DNA of 12,310 nucleotides from an uncultured Actinomycetes bacterium (GTDB taxonomy: Bacteria > Actinomycetota > Actinomycetes > Nanopelagicales > Nanopelagicaceae), in assembly GCA_903875815.1 (NCBI GenBank), contig CAIQXR010000089.1, forward strand, positions 1 through 12,310. Direction: 5' to 3'. Within the stretch, counting starts at the first letter, position 1. The number at the start of each line of letters is the position of its first letter. This document shows, in pieces, positions 7,801 through 12,265 of this stretch. Position numbers and translations under genes: made by a program. Under the pieces are notes generated by a model that was given only the letters and a program-made list of their open reading frames with translations, had not been told where the DNA came from and made no database searches.

Positions 7801-8475
7801 GGAGATAACTGGTCGATTGCTGTCACCTCAACAACGCAATTGGTTCAAGCCTCAGGCAATCAGTCTTCAAACCAAGTTGCCATTGAAGCGGGCAATTCTG
7901 TGACGACTTTTGGAAGAGGCTTTAAGCCAAATTCCCAAGTCGATGTCTTTGTTTACTCGACCCCTATTTGGTTGGGATCGACAATTACAGATGCCCAAGG
8001 AAATTACTCTGTGACGCTGCCTATGCCACAATCACTTGAGGTGGGTAGCCATACATTCCAAGCTGTAGGCGTGACCGCTGACAATGTCCCCCGTACGGCA
8101 AATGTCCCAATCACACTCTTGCCAGCTACAACCAAGACTCTCCATAAGCACGTAGATATCTACTATGCGATGGATTCATTCTTCCTTGATAAGAATGCAC
8201 GAGCTCAGCTCACCTCGCTCTATAGATCAGTTTCCACACGATTGAGTAAGACATCGCAAGTTACGGTAGATATTGTGGGCTGGGTGCAGCCAACAAAAAT
8301 TAGTCCGAACGTCAATTACCTCTCCACTGGTCGTGCAGTAGCAGTGATGAAATTCTTGAAATCCCTAGGTTTAAAAGCAAGTTATGCGCTCAATACCCCA
8401 GGGCATGACAAGGAGAACATTTCTACGGCTCGCCGCGCCTCGATCACGGTGGTGTGGACTAATCCAGCCTCATAA
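1846..8475 (+). CDS. Giant secreted multidomain surface protein with List-Bact repeats and OmpA-like C-terminus
   Basis: The product is 2209 aa from the GTG at 1846, which follows GAGGAG at a 6-nt spacing. A TTG at 1825 would add seven residues but lies upstream of that SD. Residues 1-42 form a Sec signal peptide: basic start, long Ala/Leu/Thr core, likely cleavage after ADAA. Then: an unassigned Ser/Thr/Ala-rich region; two tandem beta modules (about 325-362 and 386-421, with GD-x-V-T-x-x-GAST); a cadherin-like segment (about 527-640, FSDADANPF); two Ig-like modules each with a Cys pair (about 641-824); a fibronectin-III-like module (about 826-912); a putative-Ig/He_PIG module (about 916-1005, LPAGLSFSASTGVLSGTP). 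Eight List-Bact (InlB B-type) repeats fill 1006-1879, interrupted by an MBG-like module (about 1242-1335) and an unassigned stretch of about 157 aa. A Gly/Pro-rich linker, another beta domain and an OmpA-like domain (about 2101-2209) finish it. There is no LPxTG. A wall-attached adhesin is the best reading; its ligand is unknown. Confidence 0.85.
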   Translation: MKTKLKSRKSFGALVAAIALTLTTLTALTAVQIAIPQKADAATTVDMAGQNLQLRANLAYCLSGCTAISPTSAAISAISYSAGTITYTETTSAITALSVYQGIVITGTAAQMSACPEAFGPKQIMTKPSGGRTFTVQQTISGSCTTTAATSSYYAAPDGSANGSKVLYEYVGLINGVAIDAVVTTLLDANVTTTYDPATSTNANSATDQSNDGYFYQTLAGNVTVDSSGAAFKFDFYLHGTPSIAGGVVSGTALTLQNISVTSIDVDNGNQYTDFSGFQSYKLSSVSSSITAISSQGTASGSVTAASNTSGSGSNRTYTFTVANSFSAGDVVTITGASTSAYNKTYTVATASSTQFTATGQSSLGTWSGTATATRPASVTYTSSNSFAAGDTVTVSGASTAGYNGTFTVASATSSSFTVAMSVSGTTSTATATSENSHLKWTVSPSSSPVLINTTPKTVRFISCPTCTNLTNDDRDAVETVYTSVSSVTVKIGQTGTGSIVGAYGILFGPRLWAGSASKTYSNAFNTPPTSANTSVTFPSNTNTFLTQVNLGQAGFSDADANPFSGVKITTLPSSGTLEWYNGTGWQAVTLNQAITASDIENNMVRFNGSANTTLQFKVFDGLDYSTLAYTLTITVSGESQTISVTDPGGKHPGDTATIASTATSGLQVVATSSTTSICTVSSNLTVSFIAAGTCQLAFNQAGGTTGGHTYSPAATVYLTIVVSTLATQNITFVNPGDQVVSTFPTTIASNAVSKDSSSSATGLSINLATFTPSVCSVNANGTSIDLLKLGQCTITASQGGGTSGAVTYAAASNVTQTFQITNPLPRPAAPTGSGASSSSITVTFTPNGSAAKSICKVYSASGAIVKTVDPCTSGVTVTGLSSGGPFKVSITSVGNGTTNSDSPEGTLSASIATLSPSLSPSPQTVSGTKGAAISSTTAYTPTNFTTSPTYTIAGGTLPAGLSFSASTGVLSGTPTATLSSTTFTVTGGNGTETATASIVLSVVNPVYTVTYDSRGGSAISPSSVSWTYGTSLDLPAGPTLQGYNFAGWYDAATGGNLVGSGSTTVTPANNSSFTLYAQWTPKSNAIAYHNGGATSGTAPSTPTSVNSGATFTVPSNSYIYPGHSFAGWSNGSATYLAGASYPASGSINADVSLTALWTLDTITVTFDPNTSAGGSGTLASQIMYYDSGTVLTDEGTSTFANGGKNFIGWNTNPLATTALYPNQATVNLKASTTLYAIWSALLPWVIHPADQTYLLGGTVPNFLTGIQVTPTAGLAAGQSISCSVYALSDSTFSTPLTVNASLAIGTYNISCTGTAAAGYAAATINLGTLTVDSPNRSITYLGNLNTAGSAPGATVVTTGSVTTVSDKGSLVRTSFIFTGWNTASDGSGTSYSVGATPTLANNLTLYAQWEQSSFHGVAKSDLVSLGTSTTALGISIDTTWTNSGSSVRAQIPADSFPVNTTLNYYLVNTLSYANSLIGTSSHYVLDLLLTWLASDFTVPDANLSKPIRVTISNSSIHANADMYVIIGGSPTLLSTDVSTLSTNGARIVSVTNGQAIIEVIRDPQLVVKNLTYTVTYSDSYKASGSVPTDANSYLGNASATIVGNTGTLARPGYAFAGWCDAVVTLGSACSGHTYQDGDTLNLADANVTLRAIWTANTLAITYDSNGGDAAVGGSLSTSTGGTISSLATTSQAGYTFNGWFTDRFTGTQISTSAPHGQTSNFTLYAQWTPLGSSSIVFNANGGDGTMATQTDHMPRSITPNSYIRNGYTFREWNTNSGGSGSTYADGAIYNFTTGVTLFAMWNGNVLNISYDANGGSAPIGGDTSTVSGGTLISLPTSSLSGYTLDGWYTDSTTGTAVTTSAPHGQIADFILYAHWTVPSSGGGGGSGGGYIAPAPVATPPVKPEEKKETPEQTRFITPTIIKPPAPLSMPVTTAPTSIPAAPLNKAIVPVEVKDAQVLAFPSETVTIRQVAVLPSAVNNGIEMSGDNWSIAVTSTTQLVQASGNQSSNQVAIEAGNSVTTFGRGFKPNSQVDVFVYSTPIWLGSTITDAQGNYSVTLPMPQSLEVGSHTFQAVGVTADNVPRTANVPITLLPATTKTLHKHVDIYYAMDSFFLDKNARAQLTSLYRSVSTRLSKTSQVTVDIVGWVQPTKISPNVNYLSTGRAVAVMKFLKSLGLKASYALNTPGHDKENISTARRASITVVWTNPAS
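2818..3108 (+). repeat. Tandem pair of N-terminal beta modules
   Basis: Within the giant protein, the module SFSAGDVVTITGASTSAYNK and its continuation (from 2818) is repeated as SFAAGDTVTVSGASTAGYNG and its continuation (from 3001). Each copy is about 36-40 residues, and the two are separated by about 23 residues. The copies have diverged at DNA level but keep F-x-AGD-x-V-T-x-x-GAST and the later T-x-TVA pattern. This shows an internal duplication. I do not know a named family for the module. Confidence 0.6.
4864..7482 (+). repeat. Eight List-Bact (InlB B-type) repeat units
   Basis: Approximate unit starts are 4864, 5095, 5329, 5851, 6553, 6817, 7039 and 7261. Each unit is about 74-88 residues and follows the family pattern: a strand like TVTYDSRGG, a central GY-x-F-x-GW motif and a closing LYAQWTP-like strand. 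Units 1-3 and 5-8 are contiguous, and unit 4 stands alone between two other modules. Units 6 and 8 share a TSAPHGQ insertion that unit 7 lacks. These repeats form beta-grasp-like extracellular stalk modules in Listeria internalins and many other surface proteins. Confidence 0.8.
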
Positions 8476-8497
8476 AGGAGCCGATTTCTTTGGTACG

Positions 8498-8508
8498 CCC
8501 CTATGGGG
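8498..8508. repeat. CCCC-TAT-GGGG dyad downstream of the giant gene
   Basis: This short palindrome lies between the giant gene and tRNA-Tyr and is followed by TAATCT (8509-8514). That hexamer could serve as a weak -10 for the tRNA, with a start near 8520. No good -35 is visible. The CCCC/GGGGTA arrangement resembles the dyad at 1761-1770, but such short arms can recur by chance. Confidence 0.3.
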
Positions 8509-8519
8509 TAATCTGCTCT

Positions 8520-8535
8520 CGCTAAGAAATTAGCG
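8520..8535. repeat. Hairpin immediately before tRNA-Tyr
   Basis: CGCTAA (8520-8525) and TTAGCG (8530-8535) form a perfect 6-bp stem with a GAAA loop, ending 2 nt before the mature tRNA. It may shape the tRNA leader for processing or mark the transcript end of the upstream gene. There is no U-tract, so it is not called a terminator. Confidence 0.45.
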
Positions 8536-8537
8536 CT

Positions 8538-8622
8538 GGCGAGTTGCCCGAGCGGCCAATGGGAGGGGACTGTAAATCCCCCGGCAATGCCTTCGAAGGT
8601 TCAAATCCTTCACTCGCCACCA
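8538..8622 (+). tRNA. tRNA-Tyr (anticodon GTA)
   Basis: An 85-nt class II tRNA with a templated CCA. The acceptor stem GGCGAGT (8538-8544) pairs with ACTCGCC (8612-8618), the discriminator is A8619 and CCA occupies 8620-8622. The anticodon stem GGGGA/TCCCC (8565-8569/8577-8581) encloses the loop CTGTAAA with GTA at 8572-8574. A variable arm with a GGC/GCC stem (8583-8590) marks it as the long-arm type expected of bacterial tRNA-Tyr. The T-arm GAAGG/CCTTC (8595-8599/8607-8611) carries the TTCAAAT loop. It delivers tyrosine at UAU/UAC codons. It is followed by a strong terminator, so it appears to be a single-tRNA transcript. Confidence 0.97.
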
Positions 8623-8635
8623 GCTGTAACGCCTT

Positions 8636-8672
8636 AAAAAGCACCCCCTAGGACTCCTAGCGGGTGCTTTTT
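8636..8672 (+). terminator. Intrinsic terminator after tRNA-Tyr
   Basis: AAAAAGCACCC (8636-8646) pairs with GGGTGCTTTTT (8662-8672). An inner CTAGGA/TCCTAG stem sits above a single mismatch, and the hairpin ends in a T-run. It starts 14 nt after the tRNA CCA and insulates the tRNA from the regulator gene downstream. The A-run on the left could also let it work in the opposite direction. Confidence 0.92.
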
Positions 8673-8696
8673 AGCGCTCCCGTACCGTTGTGTTGA

Positions 8697-8757
8697 GAGG
8701 GTGAGAAATACGGGTTATAGCATTGGGCTATCACCCTCACTAATAATGAGGGGGTGA
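8697..8757. promoter_or_regulatory. Dense inverted-repeat operator region of the LuxR-type regulator
   Basis: Three related dyads overlap here. GAGGGTGA (8697-8704) is an exact inverted match to TCACCCTC (8731-8738). GGGTTATAGC (8712-8721) pairs with GCTATCACCC (8727-8736) with one mismatch and a 5-nt spacer. TCACCCTCA (8731-8739) faces TGAGGGGGTGA (8747-8757), differing by two extra Gs, and brackets TAATAAT and the GTG start. The AT-rich TAATAAT (8741-8747) is a plausible -10, about 7 nt before the start codon. The half-site TCACCC/GGGTGA occurs three to four times. I infer an autoregulatory operator; the binding protein is not known. Confidence 0.5.
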
Positions 8758-11342
8758 GTACATCCAAGGTCGCAAGTAGCCCGCTTGAGGCAGGCGTATC
8801 ACCCATTCGGATTACTCCGCCCAAACCTCTTCCCAGCTTTTTGGTCAGGCAGGAACTTTTGACCAAGCTGGCAGAACGTGGCGCACGTCTGACAATCATT
8901 ACTGCCCCAACAGGTTATGGAAAGAGCGCGCTCGCCGCGCAATGGGTGGCGAGAAACCCTGGAAATGCCATTTGGTATTCAGTGGCGCGAGAGCACACCC
9001 CCATGGACACCTTCGAACATCTCATTGTGGCAATTCGAAAAATCGTTACCGACTTTGCCCCGTGGGCTGAAGAGCTCTCGGATCACGACTTTGATTTTGG
9101 CCGCGCGATTATGCGAATCGCAAATGAGTTGGCTACTCACGATCGCAATTTCTCTATGGTGATTGATGGCAGCGATCTCTTTACCAATGCGCACTTAACG
9201 GGAATGCAAAACTTTATTAACCATGCATCGAGCAACTTACAGATCCTTTCACTTCGCAATCAGGCATCTCCACTAGAACTTTCACGGCTCGAAAATGAAC
9301 TCCAGTTGACTCGACTCTCTGCGCAAGATTTGCGATTCACGGAAGAAGAAAAAATAGCAGTCGCAAAACTCAATAAGATCGATATTGAGGATCCTGTTGT
9401 CTTGCGAATTCTTAGCCAAGCCGACGGTTGGCCAGCAGGTGTGCACATATTGGCAAAAGCAATTCGTGAGCATGGCGGTGAATCCCTCTCCAATATTGAA
9501 GAGCTCGCGCTATCCGATGGTCAAGTAATTATTAAATATGCGGTTAATAATCTCGAACCTGAGAATTTTGAAATCCTGCAATCACTCAGTTTTATGGAGC
9601 AATTCTCCGAAGAAGATATCTTAGAGTTGACCGGCTCGCCAGTAGCAGCTCGGCAGGTTAAGGCGTTGAGTGACTCTGGTGTCTATATTTCCCGCACCAG
9701 CGAACTGCCATTTCGCTACCGAATTAATGAACTTATTCGAACCGAAATTAGAACTCGCCTGGATGGCGATCGCTCACAATTGGAGAAATTGGCAACCAAG
9801 AGCGCTGAGTTAGCTCTCAAAAATGGCCAAATTTTGAGCGCCATCGAAATATTTACTTACGCGGGATTGAATAACGAAGCCGGCAAGATTGTCATGGAAA
9901 ACCTGGTTTACATCATTTACTCGGGCAACCCCCGACTGATCTCCACTTGGCTGCCTCGACTTCGGGATATTCGAAATTGGAAGAGTTCAGACTTCACGAT
10001 TGCTCAGATTTATGGTGATTTATCTGTCGGCAATATGGAGAGCGCGGCAATATCTCTCTTGGAAATACGCAATTCTCTGCCTGCCGAATATCAACCAGAT
10101 TTTGATGTGATTCAAGCCCAGCTTGAATTCAACCGGGGAAACTTCTCGCAAGCCATAACATTGAGCTCGTCACAGAAGAATTTGCTCGCTATTAAAGGTA
10201 ACAACATGGATTTTCGCCATCTGGCGGGGATGCGATCTGGAATTTCAGCTGCTTTCTTATCTGGACATTTCGATCTCGTTCGAGAGCTCAGCCATTCCGC
10301 GATTGAAGCGCCGCTGGATGAAGATCCCATCATTCTCCAAGTGCTCATTCCTGGTGGTCGAGCACTGGAACGCTTTGTTGGGGGATATTACAAAGAAGCG
10401 GAGCAATATGCTCGCCTCTGCATTCTTGGTGCCAAAAAACTTGAAGTGGGTGGAGCAAATCTTCCCTTTGAAGCGGCTTTTGTATTGGCCGATGTACTTC
10501 TTGAGTTTGGAGAAGAGGAAGAGTCACTTGAAGTAGTTCGCGAGTTCTTGCCCTTGGCTTTGGTGTCGCAGCAGTGGCCGTGGGTATTGGCGCTCTTAGC
10601 AAAAGGCGCACTAATTCGACTCCAGCAAGGTCGCATTACCGAAGGTTTGGGAATGATTCGCCAAGCGCGCGAGTACATCGCTTCACCACTTTTTGATTCA
10701 CAAATTACCTTCATGATTGATTTCGCCGAAGTCTTTGTTCGCCTCGCCATGGGGGACATGGAGCGAATTTATGAACTGCTCGGTCGAATTCCCGATAATA
10801 AATTCTCACACGCTTTTCTCGTTGGCCTACAGGCTCGACAGGACCCGGCCCATGCGACAAAGATCATTTCCAGCCTTCCCGATACATCAGATCACGAGAA
10901 ATTCATTAAAGAGCTCTTCATGGCAGAGATGAACGCACATAACCCTCCTGCCGCTACTCGCCATTTAGAGCGAGCTGTGGAGTTAGCGATCCCCATGGGA
11001 TATTTCCGATCCTTTATCAATCTCTCTGATGAATTGAAGAGCCATCTGCTTGATCTCGCCAACAAAATGCCGACGGTTTATTTGGAGAATCTTGCTAGCG
11101 TCATTCGCGCGCAATCTATGGCGCGAAGCCAAGCTGGTGAATCTCAGGGGCATTCGCTGACCAAGCGGGAATTGGAGATCTTGCGCCGTCTATCGACTGG
11201 CCTGCCAATCGGTGAAATTGCCAAATCTCTCAATATCTCGCAGAACACCATTAAGACCCACTTGAAGAACCTCTACCGCAAGTTAAATGTGGATTCGCGC
11301 GCCGAGGCACTGGCCGCTGGCCAAGCTTTGTTACTGCTCTAG
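8754..11342 (+). CDS. MalT/LAL-type LuxR-family transcriptional regulator
   Basis: This 862-aa cytoplasmic regulator belongs to the large ATP-binding LuxR (LAL/MalT-like, STAND NTPase) class. After the RITPPKP/VRQELL lead-in, Walker A is APTGYGKSA (residues 51-59). The Walker B region is SMVIDGSD (134-141), where the usual DD-type acidic pair reads D-G-S-D. The segment around LRNQASPLELSRLENELQL and the ADGWPAGVHILAK motif are typical of the arm region. Residues from about 340 to 790 form a helical, TPR-like sensor domain. The C-terminus (802-862) is a complete LuxR HTH: LTKRELEILRRLSTG, EIAKSLNISQNTIKTHLKNL, YRKLNVDSRAEAL. Such proteins are activated by a small ligand plus ATP; the ligand cannot be predicted. 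The GTG at 8754 is the only start ahead of the conserved domain, and an in-frame stop lies at 8718. A G-rich GAGGGG abuts it with no spacing, so a leaderless message is possible. Confidence 0.92.
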   Translation: MSTSKVASSPLEAGVSPIRITPPKPLPSFLVRQELLTKLAERGARLTIITAPTGYGKSALAAQWVARNPGNAIWYSVAREHTPMDTFEHLIVAIRKIVTDFAPWAEELSDHDFDFGRAIMRIANELATHDRNFSMVIDGSDLFTNAHLTGMQNFINHASSNLQILSLRNQASPLELSRLENELQLTRLSAQDLRFTEEEKIAVAKLNKIDIEDPVVLRILSQADGWPAGVHILAKAIREHGGESLSNIEELALSDGQVIIKYAVNNLEPENFEILQSLSFMEQFSEEDILELTGSPVAARQVKALSDSGVYISRTSELPFRYRINELIRTEIRTRLDGDRSQLEKLATKSAELALKNGQILSAIEIFTYAGLNNEAGKIVMENLVYIIYSGNPRLISTWLPRLRDIRNWKSSDFTIAQIYGDLSVGNMESAAISLLEIRNSLPAEYQPDFDVIQAQLEFNRGNFSQAITLSSSQKNLLAIKGNNMDFRHLAGMRSGISAAFLSGHFDLVRELSHSAIEAPLDEDPIILQVLIPGGRALERFVGGYYKEAEQYARLCILGAKKLEVGGANLPFEAAFVLADVLLEFGEEEESLEVVREFLPLALVSQQWPWVLALLAKGALIRLQQGRITEGLGMIRQAREYIASPLFDSQITFMIDFAEVFVRLAMGDMERIYELLGRIPDNKFSHAFLVGLQARQDPAHATKIISSLPDTSDHEKFIKELFMAEMNAHNPPAATRHLERAVELAIPMGYFRSFINLSDELKSHLLDLANKMPTVYLENLASVIRAQSMARSQAGESQGHSLTKRELEILRRLSTGLPIGEIAKSLNISQNTIKTHLKNLYRKLNVDSRAEALAAGQALLLL

Positions 11343-11642
11343 CCGAAATCCGATGCCATGAACGGCCTTAAAGATTTTGGGGCCGCCGGCTAGCCGCACT
11401 TTTTTTCGGATCCTCGCGATATGGCTATCCACGATTGACTCGGCCCCGTAACCCGCCGCAACCTCCATGACTTGGAGCATTTGAATGCGCGAAAAAACTT
11501 GATCAGGACGTTCGATCAAGGCGTGCATGAGAGCAAATTCCATTCGAGTCATTCTGATTTCATTATTGTTGAAGAAGAAGCGACGCGTCCGCGAGGAGAG
11601 CGAGAACTCCCGCCATTGGAAACGCCCGGATTCGCTTTGCAT
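11331..11642 (-). CDS. Stand-alone OmpR/PhoB-type winged-helix DNA-binding protein
   Basis: The protein is 103 aa and consists almost only of a Trans_reg_C winged helix. The N-terminal strands run through RRFFFNNNEIR, then MTRMEFALMHALIERPDQVFSR (the LT-x-x-EF-x-L-x-x-L block), VDSHIARIRKKVR (recognition helix, usually VD-x-HI-x-x-LR-x-KL) and the closing wing FKAVHGIGFRLEQ (T-x-x-G-x-GY-x-L). No receiver domain precedes it. An in-frame stop lies at 11652-11654 and the opposite gene unit begins about 160 bp away, so no phospho-acceptor Asp is available. It is either a phosphorylation-independent regulator or the remnant of a response regulator; the intact fold argues for function. The ATG at 11642 has no clear SD. 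Its 3' end overlaps the LuxR-type gene by 12 bp, and it diverges from the small secreted-protein operon, which it may control. Confidence 0.85.
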   Translation of the reverse strand: MQSESGRFQWREFSLSSRTRRFFFNNNEIRMTRMEFALMHALIERPDQVFSRIQMLQVMEVAAGYGAESIVDSHIARIRKKVRLAGGPKIFKAVHGIGFRLEQ

Positions 11643-11801
11643 AATCCCGATTTAAGGATCAAGTACTGACATTTTTGAAGTTAGTTACACAAATCAGAGA
11701 GTGATCTTTTTGCTCGAAAATGAGAAGGAAAAAGATCAAAGGAAGTTTAAACAATTTCGCACTCTCCACTCGGGAACTTTCCCGCTCTGAGAGGAATATT
11801 T
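11643..11801. promoter_or_regulatory. Divergent promoter region with two dyads
   Basis: This 159-bp AT-rich region lies between the winged-helix gene (leftward) and the secreted-peptide operon (rightward). It contains a perfect 9-bp inverted repeat at 11703-11737, a palindromic GTTTAAAC at 11745-11752, and a compact dyad CGGGAA-CT-TTCCCG at 11771-11784. The last sits just ahead of the SD GAGAGG (11789-11794), which is 7 nt from the ATG. Placement of -35/-10 elements is not clear. Confidence 0.5.
11703..11737. repeat. Inverted repeat GATCTTTTT / AAAAAGATC
   Basis: Perfect 9-bp arms (11703-11711 and 11729-11737) are separated by 17 nt, which contain a small CTC/GAG complement. Arm centres are 26 bp apart. 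The stem is mostly A/T with no G/C core, so it is a poor terminator but a reasonable regulator-binding dyad in this divergent promoter. Confidence 0.55.
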
Positions 11802-12095
11802 ATGAAAAAGAAATTCTTTATAGCCTCATTGGCAGTGACGCTTCTGGCCCTACCGATTCTCGCACAATCAGCCTATGCTTCAACAGCAACAAGTAGCGAT
11901 GTTGGTCTTACAACTTCTGATATCTATTTTCCATCACCATCGACTTCCGTCGCAGTAGCAATAACTTCGTCTTCAACATCTCCATCAGTTGATTGGGGAA
12001 GCGTTGCGCACGATGTAAAAACTGGAATTGATATCGTCGGTGAATTAAATACTGCTTATCAAATCGTTCGCTTCATTGGAGGTTTCCTAGGATGA
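11802..12095 (+). CDS. Small Sec-exported peptide precursor, unknown function
   Basis: A 97-aa product that I do not recognise. The start is clear: ATG 7 nt after GAGAGG. Residues 1-26 are a textbook Sec signal peptide: MKKKFF, a hydrophobic core with LLALPILA, and a cleavage site SAYA before S27. The mature part would be about 71 aa: a Ser/Thr/Pro-rich, flexible first half without Cys, then from about residue 63 a likely helix (VDWGSVAHDVKTGIDIVGEL) and a hydrophobic end, VRFIGGFLG. The absence of Cys and of a lipobox means it is neither a lipoprotein nor disulfide-stabilised. It is the first gene of a two-gene unit whose second gene overlaps it by ATGA, and it diverges from a small regulator. 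Possible roles are a signalling peptide, an antimicrobial peptide or an envelope component; the sequence does not decide. Confidence 0.75.
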   Translation: MKKKFFIASLAVTLLALPILAQSAYASTATSSDVGLTTSDIYFPSPSTSVAVAITSSSTSPSVDWGSVAHDVKTGIDIVGELNTAYQIVRFIGGFLG

Positions 12096-12193
12096 GCACC
12101 ATCATCGCTTTATCAATGGGAGCTCTTCTCGGAGTTGTCGTCGCAATCCGAGACAGAAAGCTGCGAAAAAGGAAAAAATCTGAAGGCGAGTAA
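12092..12193 (+). CDS. 33-aa single-helix membrane miniprotein, translationally coupled
   Basis: The reading frame is 33 codons plus TAA. It starts with an ATG that shares ATGA with the stop of the secreted-peptide gene. A good SD, GGAGG (12078-12082), lies 9 nt upstream inside that gene. The peptide begins MSTIIALSMGALLGVVVAIR, one transmembrane helix (about residues 4-19), followed by a strongly basic tail with RDRKLRKRKK and an acidic end. By the positive-inside rule the tail should be cytoplasmic. The overlap, the SD and the TM-plus-basic-tail design support a real gene. It could be a partner, immunity or anchoring protein for the secreted peptide; no family is recognised. Confidence 0.65.
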   Translation: MSTIIALSMGALLGVVVAIRDRKLRKRKKSEGE

Positions 12194-12223
12194 ATTTTCA
12201 CGCTGAGTAACACCGCTGTAATT

Positions 12224-12265
12224 AGGGGAGTGGTGGGGATTTTTCGTTCTCTCCACTTCCCTTTT
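12224..12265 (+). terminator. Terminator-like hairpin after the small-protein operon
   Basis: As RNA, AGGGGAGTGG (12224-12233) pairs fully with CCACTTCCCT (12253-12262), using one G-U pair. The loop is 19 nt and the stem runs into TTTT (12262-12265). It begins 30 nt after the miniprotein stop. The large loop and short T-run make it weaker than the tRNA terminator, but the position is right for ending the two-gene transcript. Confidence 0.5.

Noticed and set aside
8538..8622. tRNA-Tyr as an integration site of a mobile island containing the downstream genes
   Set aside because: No integrase and no second copy of the tRNA 3' end are present in the window. The downstream genes have similar base composition.
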